Assembly: GCA_002424635.1 (NCBI GenBank)
Contig: DIKT01000039.1
Location: forward strand, 51,111-112,635
DNA from: Desulfobulbaceae bacterium UBA5611
GTDB lineage: Bacteria; Desulfobacterota; Desulfobulbia; Desulfobulbales; Desulfocapsaceae
Direction of reading: 5' to 3'
DNA: 61,525 nucleotides
The notes beneath the pieces were generated by a model. That model saw nothing but the letters and a program-made list of their open reading frames with translations. It was not told the origin of the DNA and did not search any database. Made by a program: the position numbers and the translations under genes. Below are positions 8,501 to 16,648 of the stretch, in pieces; the stretch's first letter is position 1; each line of letters opens with the position of its first letter.

Positions 8501-9433
8501 GCCGCGGCAACCACCGATCCTGAAGGCCTTGCCGTTATCCTCACCTACGACGGCGAAGCGGCTGCGCCGAGCACTGCCGGCAGTTATACCGTTGCCGCCG
8601 TCATTAACAACGGCAACTATCAGGGCAGCACCAGCGATACCCTCATCATTGCCAAGGCAACACCAGTCATCACCTGGGCCGCCCCGGCTGACATTGTGTA
8701 TGGAACAGCGCTGGGAGCAGGCCAACTCAATGCCGCTGCTGATGTCGCGGGCGCCTTTGCCTATACCCCTGCCCTTGGCACCGTCCTGACCGCCGGCGCT
8801 AATCGACCGCTGAGCGTCAGCTTCACGCCGGATGACGGCATAAACTATAACGGCACAACCGCTGAAGTATTCATAACGGTCATGAAGGCAGATCAGGCCA
8901 TCACCTTCGCCGAACTGCCGGACATGGAATATGGAGATGGTGACATACTGCTGACAGCGACGACTTCTTCCGGATTAGCAGTTACTTTCGCCGTCACCGC
9001 CGGCCCAGCCCTTCTGATGGAGGCAGGCAATACGGTAAGCATCACCGGCCGGGGTGACGTCACCATTACGGCCAGCCAGGCAGGAGACGACAATTATTAC
9101 GCCGCTTCGGATGTGCCCCGTTCCTTCACCGTCAATGAGGGCCATGCCCAGATCATGGTTGACGGACTGATCGAGGGGGTTGTGACCAGAAAATATGACG
9201 GCACCCAAAAAAATCTTGATGTTACAACCGACCCGACAGGACTTATGGTGGTTATAACCTATGATGGCTTATACGATGCGCCGACAGAGATCGGGGAATA
9301 TGCTTTCGAAACATGGGTTGATGATCCCAACTACAGCAGTGAGGATAAAGTTGCCGGCACACTGGTAATCATTAAAAGCGATTCTTTCCCCTGGCCCATG
9401 TTCATGCCGGCAATTATTAACAACGGGAAATAA
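5585..9433 (+). CDS. Large secreted repeat protein with Ig-like and YDG/MBG domains
   Basis: The 1282-residue protein starts with a Sec signal peptide (about residues 1-36, ending SQAVA). Residues ~37-375 contain repeated blades of the type VDxNDxSHAVY / AVGPNGVPQVVYAS, suggesting a beta-propeller. An Ig-like domain follows (~376-467), then a long array of YDG and MBG domains marked by recurring TYDGT, KPYDGS and DAGxY motifs. Two consecutive 149-residue units near residues 803-1100 are almost identical. The end (PWPMFMPAIINNGK) has no LPxTG, PEP-CTERM or other obvious anchor. Such proteins are extracellular adhesins or matrix components; the partner is unknown. The stretch 5960-6360 is clearly more AT-rich than the rest of the gene. 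Confidence 0.82.
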   Translation: MYAIIQKLSSLPTLKIPVFLAFLVYLAAPSISQAVAFDVHQITDSAAHNANIDVAVDANDISHAVYERSGNIYYVKGIGDEELVAAGTRPAIAVGPNGVPQVVYASASGQFYITKVGGVWQTPISISTFNGQIDIDVDTGNWAHIAFVAHINQSYPSDGYVDIGYVHNVDGEFSTPTVIYRGYNENYGGSNYIREYFDQPRIKVDSDGKYHIVATSFYATIFGYTDRLYTVRYTNNTGDGFSSASPGSTTNGHNASLTLNALTLAPDGSARVIYTQSSTTRYASVGPSSAWSEVSLSGVTQPALASNGTSVGLAYVNTGIVYLMTDEGEGFGSPTEIDTGSAPALGLGSTFVYYLNSDGVNNEVFLQTDVTFEAAPEVTLDPASRTVSYGEDAVFTAAAEGLPAPMVQWQSSVDGGSSFGNIEGATATTLTIPAVVPDDDGLMIQAVFTNDLGTDTSAAATLTVEPKTLTPAVTVAAKPYDGSTTASILSLDLTGVINDDDVSLAGGVATFIDKNVGVDKTVTVTELSLSGTDAGKYQLPVGDVITTADITAVDLTPSVSAGDKTYDGTSGATITDRSIDGVIDSEDVSLIGGVAVFNNRHTGINKTVTITGLSLDGADAGNYALTSTAAATQAAVHARPITVTAASDAKPYDGVATSVGTPTITTGSLAGEDTAAWSQSFDNRNAGPGKILTPAGVVSDGNNGSNYAVTFMPVTAGTITTKNITVTAVADTKTYDGSTASSGTPLISPDPVSGDTAGFLQTFATPGAGTGKTLTPSGAVNDGNGGNNYNVSFETAGNGIIEKATATVTLTDLNHTYDGTAKSAMATTEPEGLAVILTYDGEAAAPSTAGSYTVAAVINNGNYQGSISDTLIIAKATPVITWAAPADIVYGTALGAGQLNAAAGVAGAFVYTPALGTVLTAGANQPLSVGFTPDDGINYIGTTAEVSINVIKATATVTLTDLSHTYDGTAKSAAATTDPEGLAVILTYDGEAAAPSTAGSYTVAAVINNGNYQGSTSDTLIIAKATPVITWAAPADIVYGTALGAGQLNAAADVAGAFAYTPALGTVLTAGANRPLSVSFTPDDGINYNGTTAEVFITVMKADQAITFAELPDMEYGDGDILLTATTSSGLAVTFAVTAGPALLMEAGNTVSITGRGDVTITASQAGDDNYYAASDVPRSFTVNEGHAQIMVDGLIEGVVTRKYDGTQKNLDVTTDPTGLMVVITYDGLYDAPTEIGEYAFETWVDDPNYSSEDKVAGTLVIIKSDSFPWPMFMPAIINNGK
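7991..8884 (+). repeat. Two 447-bp tandem direct repeats inside the repeat-protein gene
   Basis: Unit 1 (7991-8437) and unit 2 (8438-8884) match with only scattered base changes and no length difference, so each encodes 149 residues in frame. The units start at KATATVTLTDL and include the TYDGTAKSA and YGTALGAGQL motifs. The near identity at DNA level points to recent duplication or gene conversion. Confidence 0.9.
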
Positions 9434-9884
9434 AAAATCCAGAATTAGAATCGGGACAGGCCACATCTCAGACAAATGGATAAGCGTGGTCTGTCCCATG
9501 GTCTGCTTCAAAATCACCGAAACTTAAAATGAGAGAGACCCCGCATCGTAGCAGATATCGTGCTGCAAACGCTTAAACTAGTGCCATTCTGGTCTGTCCT
9601 TTGGTCTGTTTGGTTGTCCCATTATCTTCCGATTATCTTCCATATTGAAATTTTTATAACCATCAACGGGTACTGAAGAAACTCGTCTCTCTTCCATGAC
9701 TTTGAACGTCAACTTTACAAATTGCCAGAAAGTAGTATGACTCATTTGATGGCCACCCATTGACGACCTACCTCAAAATATTTCTGGAAGCAAACAGATA
9801 TTTAATGATAAAATGCGCTCAACATAGAACAAATCAAGATAAAATAAGAACAGTTGAGTATTTCCCCTTTAGGCATTTCATGAC
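9434..9884. other. Intergenic region with a weak inverted repeat
   Basis: The 451 bp after the repeat-protein gene contain a 7-bp inverted repeat GGGACAG/CTGTCCC (9453-9459 with 9491-9497) that could be a weak terminator, and several further GGTCTGT repeats around 9590-9620. No gene is supported; a minus-strand frame at 9578-9760 has no ribosome site or recognisable motif. Confidence 0.4.
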
Positions 9885-10901
9885 ATGAGACATATCTGGC
9901 AAACTGGTCAGGTTCGGTGTTACGATAACAAAGGCATGGAGGTGCTCTGTGCCGGGAGTAATCAGGACGGCGAATACCGGGTGGGTCAACCCTGGCCTGA
10001 CATCCGCTTTGAAGTGCAGGGAGCGGTGGTTCGGGACAATCTGACCGGCCTGCAATGGACGAGGGATGCCAACATCGGTGGTTATCCCGTAAGCTGGCAG
10101 GAGGCACTGGCCCAGATCAACCTGTTGAACAGGGACGGCTACGGTGGTTTCGGGGACTGGCGGCTCCCTGATCGCCGTGAACTGCGCAGCCTGATGAGTT
10201 ATCAGGCACGCAAGCCATCCCTGCCCGTTGCTCATCCTTTTCAAAATGTCTTTCTGGGCTGGTACTGGACTTCAACCAGCGCCGCCATTCATCCGGCCTA
10301 TGCCTGGTATGTGCATCTGGAGGGGGCGCGTATGTTTTATGGCGGTAAGGACCAGTATTCTCTATTCTGGCCGGTCCGTGGAACAGGCAACGGGCTGCTG
10401 GCGGTCACCGGGGCGGCGAGGTGTTATGATGAGTCCGGCAGGGAAATTCCCTGTCCGGGCAGCGGTCAGGACGCGGAGCTGCAGACCGGCTTTCCCTGGC
10501 CGCAACCCAGATTTGTGGCCAATGCTGCCTTGGTTACCGACAAACTGACGGATCTGGTCTGGGCCAGGAGGGCGGATGCGACCAAACAGACCGTCAGCTG
10601 GGACCAGGCACTGCAGACAATCCGCGAGCTGAACCAGGGTGGATTTGCCGGAATGAGCAACTGGCGGCTGCCAAATATCAATGAACTGGAATCACTGGTG
10701 GACTGCCGCTTCCATTCGCCGGCCCTGCCGGCAGACCATCCCTTTGAGGAACTGCAGGAGGGCTACTGGTCATCAACAACCAGTTTTTTTGAAACCGATT
10801 GGGCCTGGGTTCTTTATCTGCACAAAGGGGCCTGCGGCGTCGGCCACAAACCGGGACCAACCTTTCACGTGTGGCCGGTGACCTCCCTGCCGGGGCCGTG
10901 A
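9885..10901 (+). CDS. DUF1566 (Lcl C-terminal-like) two-domain protein without signal peptide
   Basis: The 338-residue product consists of two tandem DUF1566 domains. Each starts with a CYD..G.E(V/I)(L/P)C..G/S..QD motif (residues ~11-30 and ~184-205), then LTGLQWTR or LTDLVWAR, W..AL, the core (D/N)WRLP(D/N), YW(T/S)ST and a closing FWPVR or VWPVT. The fold is related to surface C-type-lectin-like domains in secreted proteins. The protein starts directly at the first domain, with no signal peptide and only a poor ribosome site, and a stop lies five codons upstream in frame. It may be 5' truncated. It sits between a secreted repeat protein and a glycosyltransferase. Confidence 0.78.
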   Translation: MRHIWQTGQVRCYDNKGMEVLCAGSNQDGEYRVGQPWPDIRFEVQGAVVRDNLTGLQWTRDANIGGYPVSWQEALAQINLLNRDGYGGFGDWRLPDRRELRSLMSYQARKPSLPVAHPFQNVFLGWYWTSTSAAIHPAYAWYVHLEGARMFYGGKDQYSLFWPVRGTGNGLLAVTGAARCYDESGREIPCPGSGQDAELQTGFPWPQPRFVANAALVTDKLTDLVWARRADATKQTVSWDQALQTIRELNQGGFAGMSNWRLPNINELESLVDCRFHSPALPADHPFEELQEGYWSSTTSFFETDWAWVLYLHKGACGVGHKPGPTFHVWPVTSLPGP

Positions 10902-10919
10902 ATAACTCTCTTGTATATT

Positions 10920-12080
10920 ATGGAACCCGTATTACTCCTTTCTCTCAGCCTCTTCAGCATCATGTCCTGGCTGACCGCAACCATTATCCTGGGCAGCCGC
11001 AGGCTCGGCAGCCTAAGCGATATTGCCCCGACCACGGCAACGGATGCCCCTCTGGTCTCCATCATTGTTCCGGCCTGCAACGAGGCGGAAACCATTGGTC
11101 CGGCCCTGGCCACCCTGCTGACCCAGGAATATGCCCGGCTGGAGATTATCGTGGTCAATGACCGCTCCACCGACGCTACCGGGGAGATCCTGCGGGAGAT
11201 GCAGCAGCGTCATCCCGGACTCATCATCCTCGACATCCATGAGCTGCCGGCGGGCTGGCTCGGCAAGCACCATGCCCTGCACTGCGGGGCCGCGCTGGCC
11301 AATGGCGACATCCTTCTCTTCACCGATGCCGACATTCATATGGCTGCCGATACCGTGGCCAGGGCCGTCCATCGCTTTGAGCAGGCCGGGCTGGATCACC
11401 TCTGTCTGCTGTTCAAAAATAAGGCGAAGGGCTGGCTGCTCAATAGTTTTATTCTTGACGCCGGCGGCGGGCTCTTTCTGCTCTTCAAACCGTGGCTAGC
11501 CAGCAATCCCAGGAGTAAGAGGTTCATGGGAGTGGGGGCCTTCAATATGGTCCGCCGCCAGGCCTATGAACAGGCGGGCGGCCATGCTGCCATCAAAATG
11601 CATCCCATCGACGACCTGATGCTAGGCAAGATCATCAAGGAGGCGGGCCTGCGCCAGGAATGTCTCAGCGGCTACGATTTTGTCACGGTGGAGTGGTACC
11701 ATTCCACCGGGGCCATGATCGACGGCCTGATGAAGAATATTTTTGCCATGGTCAACTTCAACACGACTCTGGCCCTGGCTGGGGTCTTGGGTGTCAGCCT
11801 GTTCACCATCCTGCCGCCATGGGGCGTCCTGCTTAGCCATGGCCCGGCCCGGCTTGTCTTCGCCCTCACCGTGGTCCTGCGTCTCGCCTTTTTCAGCCTG
11901 GCGGCCCGTCATGGCGGTCTCTCCGCCTGGCTGGCGCCGGCGGCCCTGGTTACTCCCTATATCACGGTCTACACTATCCTCAAGGCCACCTTCACCACCC
12001 TGAAGAACAACAGCGTCTCGTGGCGAGGCAGTCGTTATTCTCTTGATGAGCTACGCCGGCAGAACCGCTCTCTTTTGTAA
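10920..12080 (+). CDS. Family 2 glycosyltransferase, membrane-associated
   Basis: From the ATG at 10920 the protein has 386 residues; a TTG three codons earlier is possible and neither has a strong ribosome site. An N-terminal helix is followed by a GT-A fold: VSIIVPACNEAETIG, VVNDRSTDATGE, GKHHAL and the DxD-type LLFTDADIH that binds the nucleotide-sugar metal. HPIDDLMLGKIIKEAG supplies the ED-like acceptor motif. Two to three C-terminal helices (from ~residue 280) place it in the membrane. It resembles CrtQ/HpnB-type glycosyltransferases that act on isoprenoid lipids, but the acceptor cannot be decided. The gene begins 18 bp after the DUF1566 gene. Confidence 0.82.
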   Translation: MEPVLLLSLSLFSIMSWLTATIILGSRRLGSLSDIAPTTATDAPLVSIIVPACNEAETIGPALATLLTQEYARLEIIVVNDRSTDATGEILREMQQRHPGLIILDIHELPAGWLGKHHALHCGAALANGDILLFTDADIHMAADTVARAVHRFEQAGLDHLCLLFKNKAKGWLLNSFILDAGGGLFLLFKPWLASNPRSKRFMGVGAFNMVRRQAYEQAGGHAAIKMHPIDDLMLGKIIKEAGLRQECLSGYDFVTVEWYHSTGAMIDGLMKNIFAMVNFNTTLALAGVLGVSLFTILPPWGVLLSHGPARLVFALTVVLRLAFFSLAARHGGLSAWLAPAALVTPYITVYTILKATFTTLKNNSVSWRGSRYSLDELRRQNRSLL

Positions 12081-12204
12081 ACAGCTATGGTGCGCAGGCG
12101 GCGCAGGAGGCTGGATTAAAAACGGATGATGATTCAGCTGTTTCGAAACGCGGTCAGGTGGGCATTGTAAGTTTCCTAACCGGTCTTCAGATGGTGCCCT
12201 TGGG

Positions 12205-12240
12205 AAAAAGGGGACAGATTTATTTATTTTTTAAATAACA
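12205..12240. repeat. Lone AAGGGGACAGATTTATTT motif
   Basis: The stretch AAAAAGGGGACAGATTTATT followed by TTTTTTAAATAA resembles the conserved sequence often found beside REP-associated tyrosine transposase (RAYT) genes. No RAYT gene or second copy was seen in the window. It stands in the gap between the glycosyltransferase gene and repeat copy 1, which otherwise holds no gene. Confidence 0.35.
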
Positions 12241-12285
12241 GCGAGGATCGTCAATGATCCGACAAGCTATGGGTCAATTTAAACA

Positions 12286-12492
12286 GGCCAATAAAACATC
12301 AAACCAGCTGGCTAACAAGAGTCGAATCGCAGCTATGGAAGATTCCTGAAAGTGTTCCCAAGCAAGATTACACATTTCTTTTGACAGCTCGCCTGCCGAT
12401 TCCCTATAATTAAATATCAGCCGGCCTGACGCTGGGTACCCCATCAATGGAGTTGGAGCGACAATCATGACCTCCTAATCAACCATTCTTTT
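12286..12492 (+). repeat. Direct repeat copy 1: duplicated HAD-gene promoter and start
   Basis: About 205 bp match 15092-15307 with few differences. This copy includes the sigma-70 promoter and the ATG (12467) of the HAD gene, but the reading frame stops after three codons (ATG ACC TCC TAA), where the intact copy has TCC TAT. After 12492 similarity ends. The copy lies upstream of the pentahaem cytochrome gene, on the same strand. Confidence 0.88.
12381..12410 (+). promoter_or_regulatory. Near-consensus sigma-70 promoter (repeat copy 1)
   Basis: TTGACA (12381-12386) and TATAAT (12405-12410) are separated by 18 bp; both hexamers match the consensus exactly. It points towards the cytochrome gene, whose ATG is 320 bp downstream, with no obvious terminator between. 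It may drive that gene. Confidence 0.75.
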
Positions 12493-12729
12493 TTGTGACA
12501 TTTACGATTTGTGAGGAAAGGGGCTTCTGAAGTGCATCTCGTCACTAATTAGCGTTCGTTTTGACAGTCTTTATGAGGGCCATGCAGCGTGGTGGCTGAG
12601 GCAGTGCTGGCGGAGGAGGAGAAAGTGAAACGAGAGGTGAAACAACGTTCTTGAATATTTATTTGGATGAGCTCGGCATTTTTATGAGTCCCTGTAAAAA
12701 CTGCAAACCTTTAAACGGAGAGAAAAACG

Positions 12730-14967
12730 ATGAAGATGAAATTCACAGTATTTTTAACCGTTATATTCGTATACACTATCGGCCTTGGGTTTGTTTATGC
12801 CGCAACCATCGTACCCAACGAGATCCAGCAGCCCGGCACCCAGCCGAATGAGGTGGGTAAACTGGAGACGCCGAACAAGTGCGACAACTGCCATGGCGGC
12901 TACAACAAAGCAGTGGAGCCGGCATTCAACTGGCGCGGCAGTTTGATGGCGAACGCAGGCCGCGATCCGATCTTTTGGGCAACTCTGGCTGTTGCCGAGC
13001 AAGATTTTGACGGAGCGGGAGATCTTTGCATCCGCTGCCACAGCACCGGAGGGTGGCATGGCGGGCGCTCCACGCCGACTGACGGTTCCGGACTGGCTGC
13101 AGGAGACGCTGACGGTGTCGACTGCGACACTTGCCACAAGATGACCAATACCGATAACTCCGAGCATCTCGGAGTTATGTTCCCGCCGTTCATCGCCAAC
13201 AACGAACTTATCCCTACGACCGGCTTCTATGGCTCAGGGATGCTGTCACTCTGGGGCGCGAGCGATAAACTCGGCCCCTATAGCGATGCCAAGGCGCGGC
13301 ATCAATCCATGCCGTCCAAATTCCACCGGTCAGTCGATTTCTGCGGTTCCTGTCACGATGTGTCGAATCCGGCGGTCGGCGATCTAGCGCATAATAACGG
13401 CAAACAGCCGACCGCTGGCACCGTGATCGCGAGTGGTACGCCCGGCTCGCCTGTAGACGTGAAAGCGGCCTTTAACAACTTCCCGTTCCAGTACGGCATT
13501 GTGGAGCGGACCTTTAGCGAATACAAGTCAGGCTTGCTCTCAAAGACATTGGTGAAGGATTACGCCGCCCTGCCAACGGACCTTAAGGCGGGCGCCATCA
13601 AAGCAGCCTTTGACAGCGCCGGTGGAGACTATGAAGACGGCGATCCCCGCTACTTTAGCTGCCAGACCTGCCATCTCCGCGCGGTCACCGGACAGGGCTG
13701 CAACAAGAACCCGGCGATACGGTCCGACCTGCCGCTGCATGATATGACCGGCGGCAACTCCTGGATACCCGATGCCATCCTGTATCAAAATGCCCAGGGA
13801 ACGTTGAGACTCGGCGGTGCTATGACCGCCTTACAGATCGAGGCCACACAGGCAGGCAAGTCAAGAGCGCAGCAGCAACTCAAATTGGCGGCGTCGCTCG
13901 CGGTGAGCAGCGATACCGTAAAAGTGACGAACCTCACGGGTCACAAACTCATATCCGGCTATCCCGAGGGTCGGCGCATGTGGCTGAATATCAAGTGGTA
14001 TGACGGCTATAATATTCTCCTACGGGAGGATGGCGAATACGGCTTGCTTAATGTCGCAACCCCCGGGGTGCCGCCTCAGGTTAAGACCATCCTGGATCCG
14101 GCTGATCCCAACACCAAAATCTATGAAGCGCACTATGCCATGACCCAGGAATGGGCGAACCAGTTGCTCAGCCTCGGATATCCTTCAACGTTTACGTTGG
14201 GCTATGACCGTGAGACCGGTGACGTTAACTACACGCTTGGGCAATTGGCCGCTCAGGCCCCCGGATCATATCACGAGACCTTTCACTTTGTGCTGAATAA
14301 CCACGTTGCCAAGGACAACCGCATCCCGCCATATGGCATGACTTATGATGAAGCAGCGATACGCAATGCACTGCCGGTTCCTGTTGCCCAGTATGGAAGC
14401 CCAACCTCCGGTGGAATCTACAACTATTGGGACACGATCACGCTCTCCCCACCGACGGGAGCCGTTTATGCGACTATCGACCTGCTCTATCAATCGACCA
14501 GTTGGGAGTACATCCAGTTCCTGTACCTGGCGAATAACCGCCAAAATGCCTTCCTCGCCGATGAGGGTGTGAACCTGCTCAATGCTTGGCTGAACACCGG
14601 CATGTCGGAGCCATTCGTGATGGCTTCAACAACATGGGGTATGCCACCCGTTCCAGTGTGTGTGATGCCAGACGCGCCGCAGGACCTGACTGCAACTGCG
14701 GGCAGACGCAGTGTGACCCTGAACTGGGCAGCAGCAGACAGTCCGGCACCGACCAGCGGCTACAGGATCTACTATGACCAGGCAGGGAAACTGCTGTACA
14801 GGGCGGGCGTTCCTGCGGGGACCCTTACCTATACTGACAGCGGACTGAGCCGAAATATCCAGTACTGTTACCGGGTGACTGCATGGAATGACTGTAACGA
14901 TAACGGGCTCGTTGATGTGGGAGAGGAAAGCACGGTGAGCAATCAGGCTTGTGCAACGGCAAAGTAA
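12730..14967 (+). CDS. Secreted pentahaem c-type cytochrome with C-terminal fibronectin type III domain
   Basis: The 745-residue protein has a signal peptide (cleavage near FVYA-A) and five CxxCH haem-binding motifs, all in the N-terminal 320 residues: CDNCH, CIRCH, CDTCH, CGSCH and CQTCH. The segment SLMANAGRDPIFWATLAVAE is typical of a group of deltaproteobacterial multihaem proteins. A middle domain without haem (LTGHKLISGYPEGRRMWLNI) precedes a fibronectin type III domain from about residue 645 (PDAPQDLTATAG to the end). It should be a periplasmic or surface electron-transfer protein. The ribosome site CGGAGAG supports the start. The gene lies between the two copies of a ~205-bp repeat. 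Confidence 0.88.
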   Translation: MKMKFTVFLTVIFVYTIGLGFVYAATIVPNEIQQPGTQPNEVGKLETPNKCDNCHGGYNKAVEPAFNWRGSLMANAGRDPIFWATLAVAEQDFDGAGDLCIRCHSTGGWHGGRSTPTDGSGLAAGDADGVDCDTCHKMTNTDNSEHLGVMFPPFIANNELIPTTGFYGSGMLSLWGASDKLGPYSDAKARHQSMPSKFHRSVDFCGSCHDVSNPAVGDLAHNNGKQPTAGTVIASGTPGSPVDVKAAFNNFPFQYGIVERTFSEYKSGLLSKTLVKDYAALPTDLKAGAIKAAFDSAGGDYEDGDPRYFSCQTCHLRAVTGQGCNKNPAIRSDLPLHDMTGGNSWIPDAILYQNAQGTLRLGGAMTALQIEATQAGKSRAQQQLKLAASLAVSSDTVKVTNLTGHKLISGYPEGRRMWLNIKWYDGYNILLREDGEYGLLNVATPGVPPQVKTILDPADPNTKIYEAHYAMTQEWANQLLSLGYPSTFTLGYDRETGDVNYTLGQLAAQAPGSYHETFHFVLNNHVAKDNRIPPYGMTYDEAAIRNALPVPVAQYGSPTSGGIYNYWDTITLSPPTGAVYATIDLLYQSTSWEYIQFLYLANNRQNAFLADEGVNLLNAWLNTGMSEPFVMASTTWGMPPVPVCVMPDAPQDLTATAGRRSVTLNWAAADSPAPTSGYRIYYDQAGKLLYRAGVPAGTLTYTDSGLSRNIQYCYRVTAWNDCNDNGLVDVGEESTVSNQACATAK

Positions 14968-14990
14968 TATAGACATCAAATCATATTGAA

Positions 14991-15024
14991 AGAGGCGGCG
15001 CTATTATGTGCCGTCCCTTTTTTT
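14991..15024 (+). terminator. Probable intrinsic terminator after the cytochrome gene
   Basis: AGAGGCGGC and GCCGTCCCT can pair around a short loop with two weak positions, followed by seven T residues, 24 bp after the cytochrome stop. Confidence 0.65.
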
Positions 15025-15091
15025 GCTGGTTCATGGCTATTCCAGTCAAGCCGGCCACCCTGTCGGAGCGTAGCGACGCAGTTATTTTTTT

Positions 15092-15307
15092 CGGCCAATA
15101 AATAACACATCATCAAACCAATTGGCGAACAAGAGTCGCATCGCACCTATGGAAGATTCCTGAAAGTCGTTCCCAAGCAAGATTACACATTTCTTTTGAC
15201 AGCTCGCCTGCCGATTCCCTATAATTAAATATCAGCCGGTCTGGCGCCGGGTACCTCATCAATAGAGCTGGAGCGATAATCATGACCTCCTATTCAACCA
15301 TTCTTTT
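15092..15307 (+). repeat. Direct repeat copy 2: promoter and start of intact HAD gene
   Basis: This is the intact partner of 12286-12492, containing the same promoter, leader and first eight or so codons of the HAD hydrolase gene. The two copies are about 2.8 kb apart and bracket the cytochrome gene. Confidence 0.88.
15196..15225 (+). promoter_or_regulatory. Near-consensus sigma-70 promoter for HAD/phosphoribosyltransferase genes
   Basis: TTGACA (15196-15201), 18-bp spacer, TATAAT (15220-15225). The predicted start of transcription is about 50 bp before the HAD ATG at 15282, which has GGAGCG upstream as ribosome site. Confidence 0.8.
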
Positions 15308-15914
15308 CGATTTCGGCGGGGTGATCGCCGCCGAAGGCTTTCACGCCGGGCTGGAGGCAATTGGCCGCGCACATGGAGTCAATCCCAGCGAGACCTTCCA
15401 CCTGGGCCATGAAATTGTTTACGGCAGCGGCTATGTAGTGGGGAAGGCCGACGAGGCCACCTTCTGGAATGAATTTCGCCGCCGGTCTGGAATTATCGCC
15501 AGCGACCGAGAATTACGGGGCCGCATTCTCGACCGCTTTGTCCCTTATCCCGAGATGCTGGCCGCGCTGAGCCGTCTCCGCCGGCTCGGATTTACTCTGG
15601 CCATTGTCAGCGATCAGACCAACTGGCTGGACGAACTCGATGAGCGTTATCACTTCTTTGTTTTTTTTCACCGGATTTTCAGCAGCTATCATCATGGCCG
15701 CAGTAAAAAGGATGCCCGCTTCTTTGTCAACGTGTTGGCCGAACTGAACTGCCAGCCGGAAGAGGTCCTTTTTCTTGATGATAACCAGGCTAATGTAGAG
15801 TGCGCCCAAGCTCTTGGCATCAGAGGCATCCTGGTCACCGGGCCCGGCCAGGCACTCAGAGAGCTCGAACACCTTCTGGGCATCGAACTTTTGCTGACCG
15901 AGGAGGAGCTATGA
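15282..15914 (+). CDS. HAD-superfamily hydrolase (subfamily IA-like)
   Basis: The 210-residue protein has the HAD motifs in order. ILFDFGGVI gives motif I, with the first Asp as nucleophile and Gly in place of the second Asp, as in several YihX-like members. LAIVSDQTN is motif II, the KKDARFF lysine is motif III, and VLFLDDNQANVECA is motif IV with paired Asp. It is expected to be a cytoplasmic Mg2+-dependent phosphatase for a small phosphorylated metabolite; the substrate is unknown. Its stop overlaps the ATG of the phosphoribosyltransferase gene (ATGA), suggesting a two-gene operon from the strong promoter at 15196-15225. Confidence 0.87.
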   Translation: MTSYSTILFDFGGVIAAEGFHAGLEAIGRAHGVNPSETFHLGHEIVYGSGYVVGKADEATFWNEFRRRSGIIASDRELRGRILDRFVPYPEMLAALSRLRRLGFTLAIVSDQTNWLDELDERYHFFVFFHRIFSSYHHGRSKKDARFFVNVLAELNCQPEEVLFLDDNQANVECAQALGIRGILVTGPGQALRELEHLLGIELLLTEEEL

Positions 15915-16582
15915 ACCGGAGTCGGGTTATTGAACTGACGGAACTGCATGATCGGCTGGGAGTTTTTGCCGACCGGGCCGAGGCCGGAGAGGTGCTGGCC
16001 GGGATGCTCAGCGCCCTGGCCTCCCAGCAGCCGCTGGTGCTCGGCATTCCTGCGGGCGGGGTGCCAGTGGCCGCACCGGTGGCCGCCCGCCTTGATTGTC
16101 CACTCGATGTAGCGGTGATCAGCAAGATCACCCTGCCCTGGAACAGCGAATCGGGCTACGGAGCGGTGGCCTTTGACGGTACCATCCGGCTGAACAAGGA
16201 ACTGACGGCGCGGCTGCCCCTGAGTCCGCAGCAAATCGAGGCGGGAATCAGAGCCACCCGGGCAAAAGTTCAGCGCCGGGTGGAGCTTTTTCGCGGTGAG
16301 CGGCCCCTGCCGGTGGTCACTGGCCGGGCGGTAATTCTGGTCGATGACGGTCTGGCCTCGGGCTACACCCTGCTAACGGCGATTGCGGCTCTGCGCAATA
16401 TGGGGGCAGACAATCTGGTGGTGGCGGTACCCACCGGCCACGATCATGCCATTGCCCTGGTGGCGCCGATGGTTGAAGCCCTCTATTGCGCCAATATACG
16501 TGGCGGTCAGAGCTTTGCCGTGGCCGAAGCCTACCGGCAGTGGTCGGATGTCGATGAAGAGGAAGTCCGACGGCTGCTGTAG
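15911..16582 (+). CDS. Phosphoribosyltransferase-domain protein
   Basis: The ATG at 15911 overlaps the HAD stop and has GAGGAG upstream, giving 223 residues. The PRPP-binding loop AVILVDDGLASGYTL (~residues 138-152) is the type I phosphoribosyltransferase signature with two acidic residues. Upstream, PAGGVPVAAPVAARL resembles the pyrophosphate loop, and an insertion at ~80-110 follows. This subgroup is widespread, often fused to or beside hydrolases, and has no settled substrate. The link to a HAD phosphatase may point to nucleotide or phospho-sugar salvage (inference). Confidence 0.85.
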   Translation: MNRSRVIELTELHDRLGVFADRAEAGEVLAGMLSALASQQPLVLGIPAGGVPVAAPVAARLDCPLDVAVISKITLPWNSESGYGAVAFDGTIRLNKELTARLPLSPQQIEAGIRATRAKVQRRVELFRGERPLPVVTGRAVILVDDGLASGYTLLTAIAALRNMGADNLVVAVPTGHDHAIALVAPMVEALYCANIRGGQSFAVAEAYRQWSDVDEEEVRRLL

Positions 16583-16648
16583 CCGGAAATTAAAGAGACA
16601 TTCTGAACAAGTGCCACAGCGCCAACCGATTAGGGCCCAGTTGAGCAA

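Noticed and set aside
9578..9760. 60-residue minus-strand frame after the repeat-protein gene
   Set aside because: No ribosome site, no family motif, repetitive GGTCTGT surroundings.
14968..15281. Possible attachment site or IS ends bounding the cytochrome module
   Set aside because: The flanking similarity is a ~205-bp direct repeat carrying a gene start, not short terminal inverted repeats, and no recombinase gene is inside.
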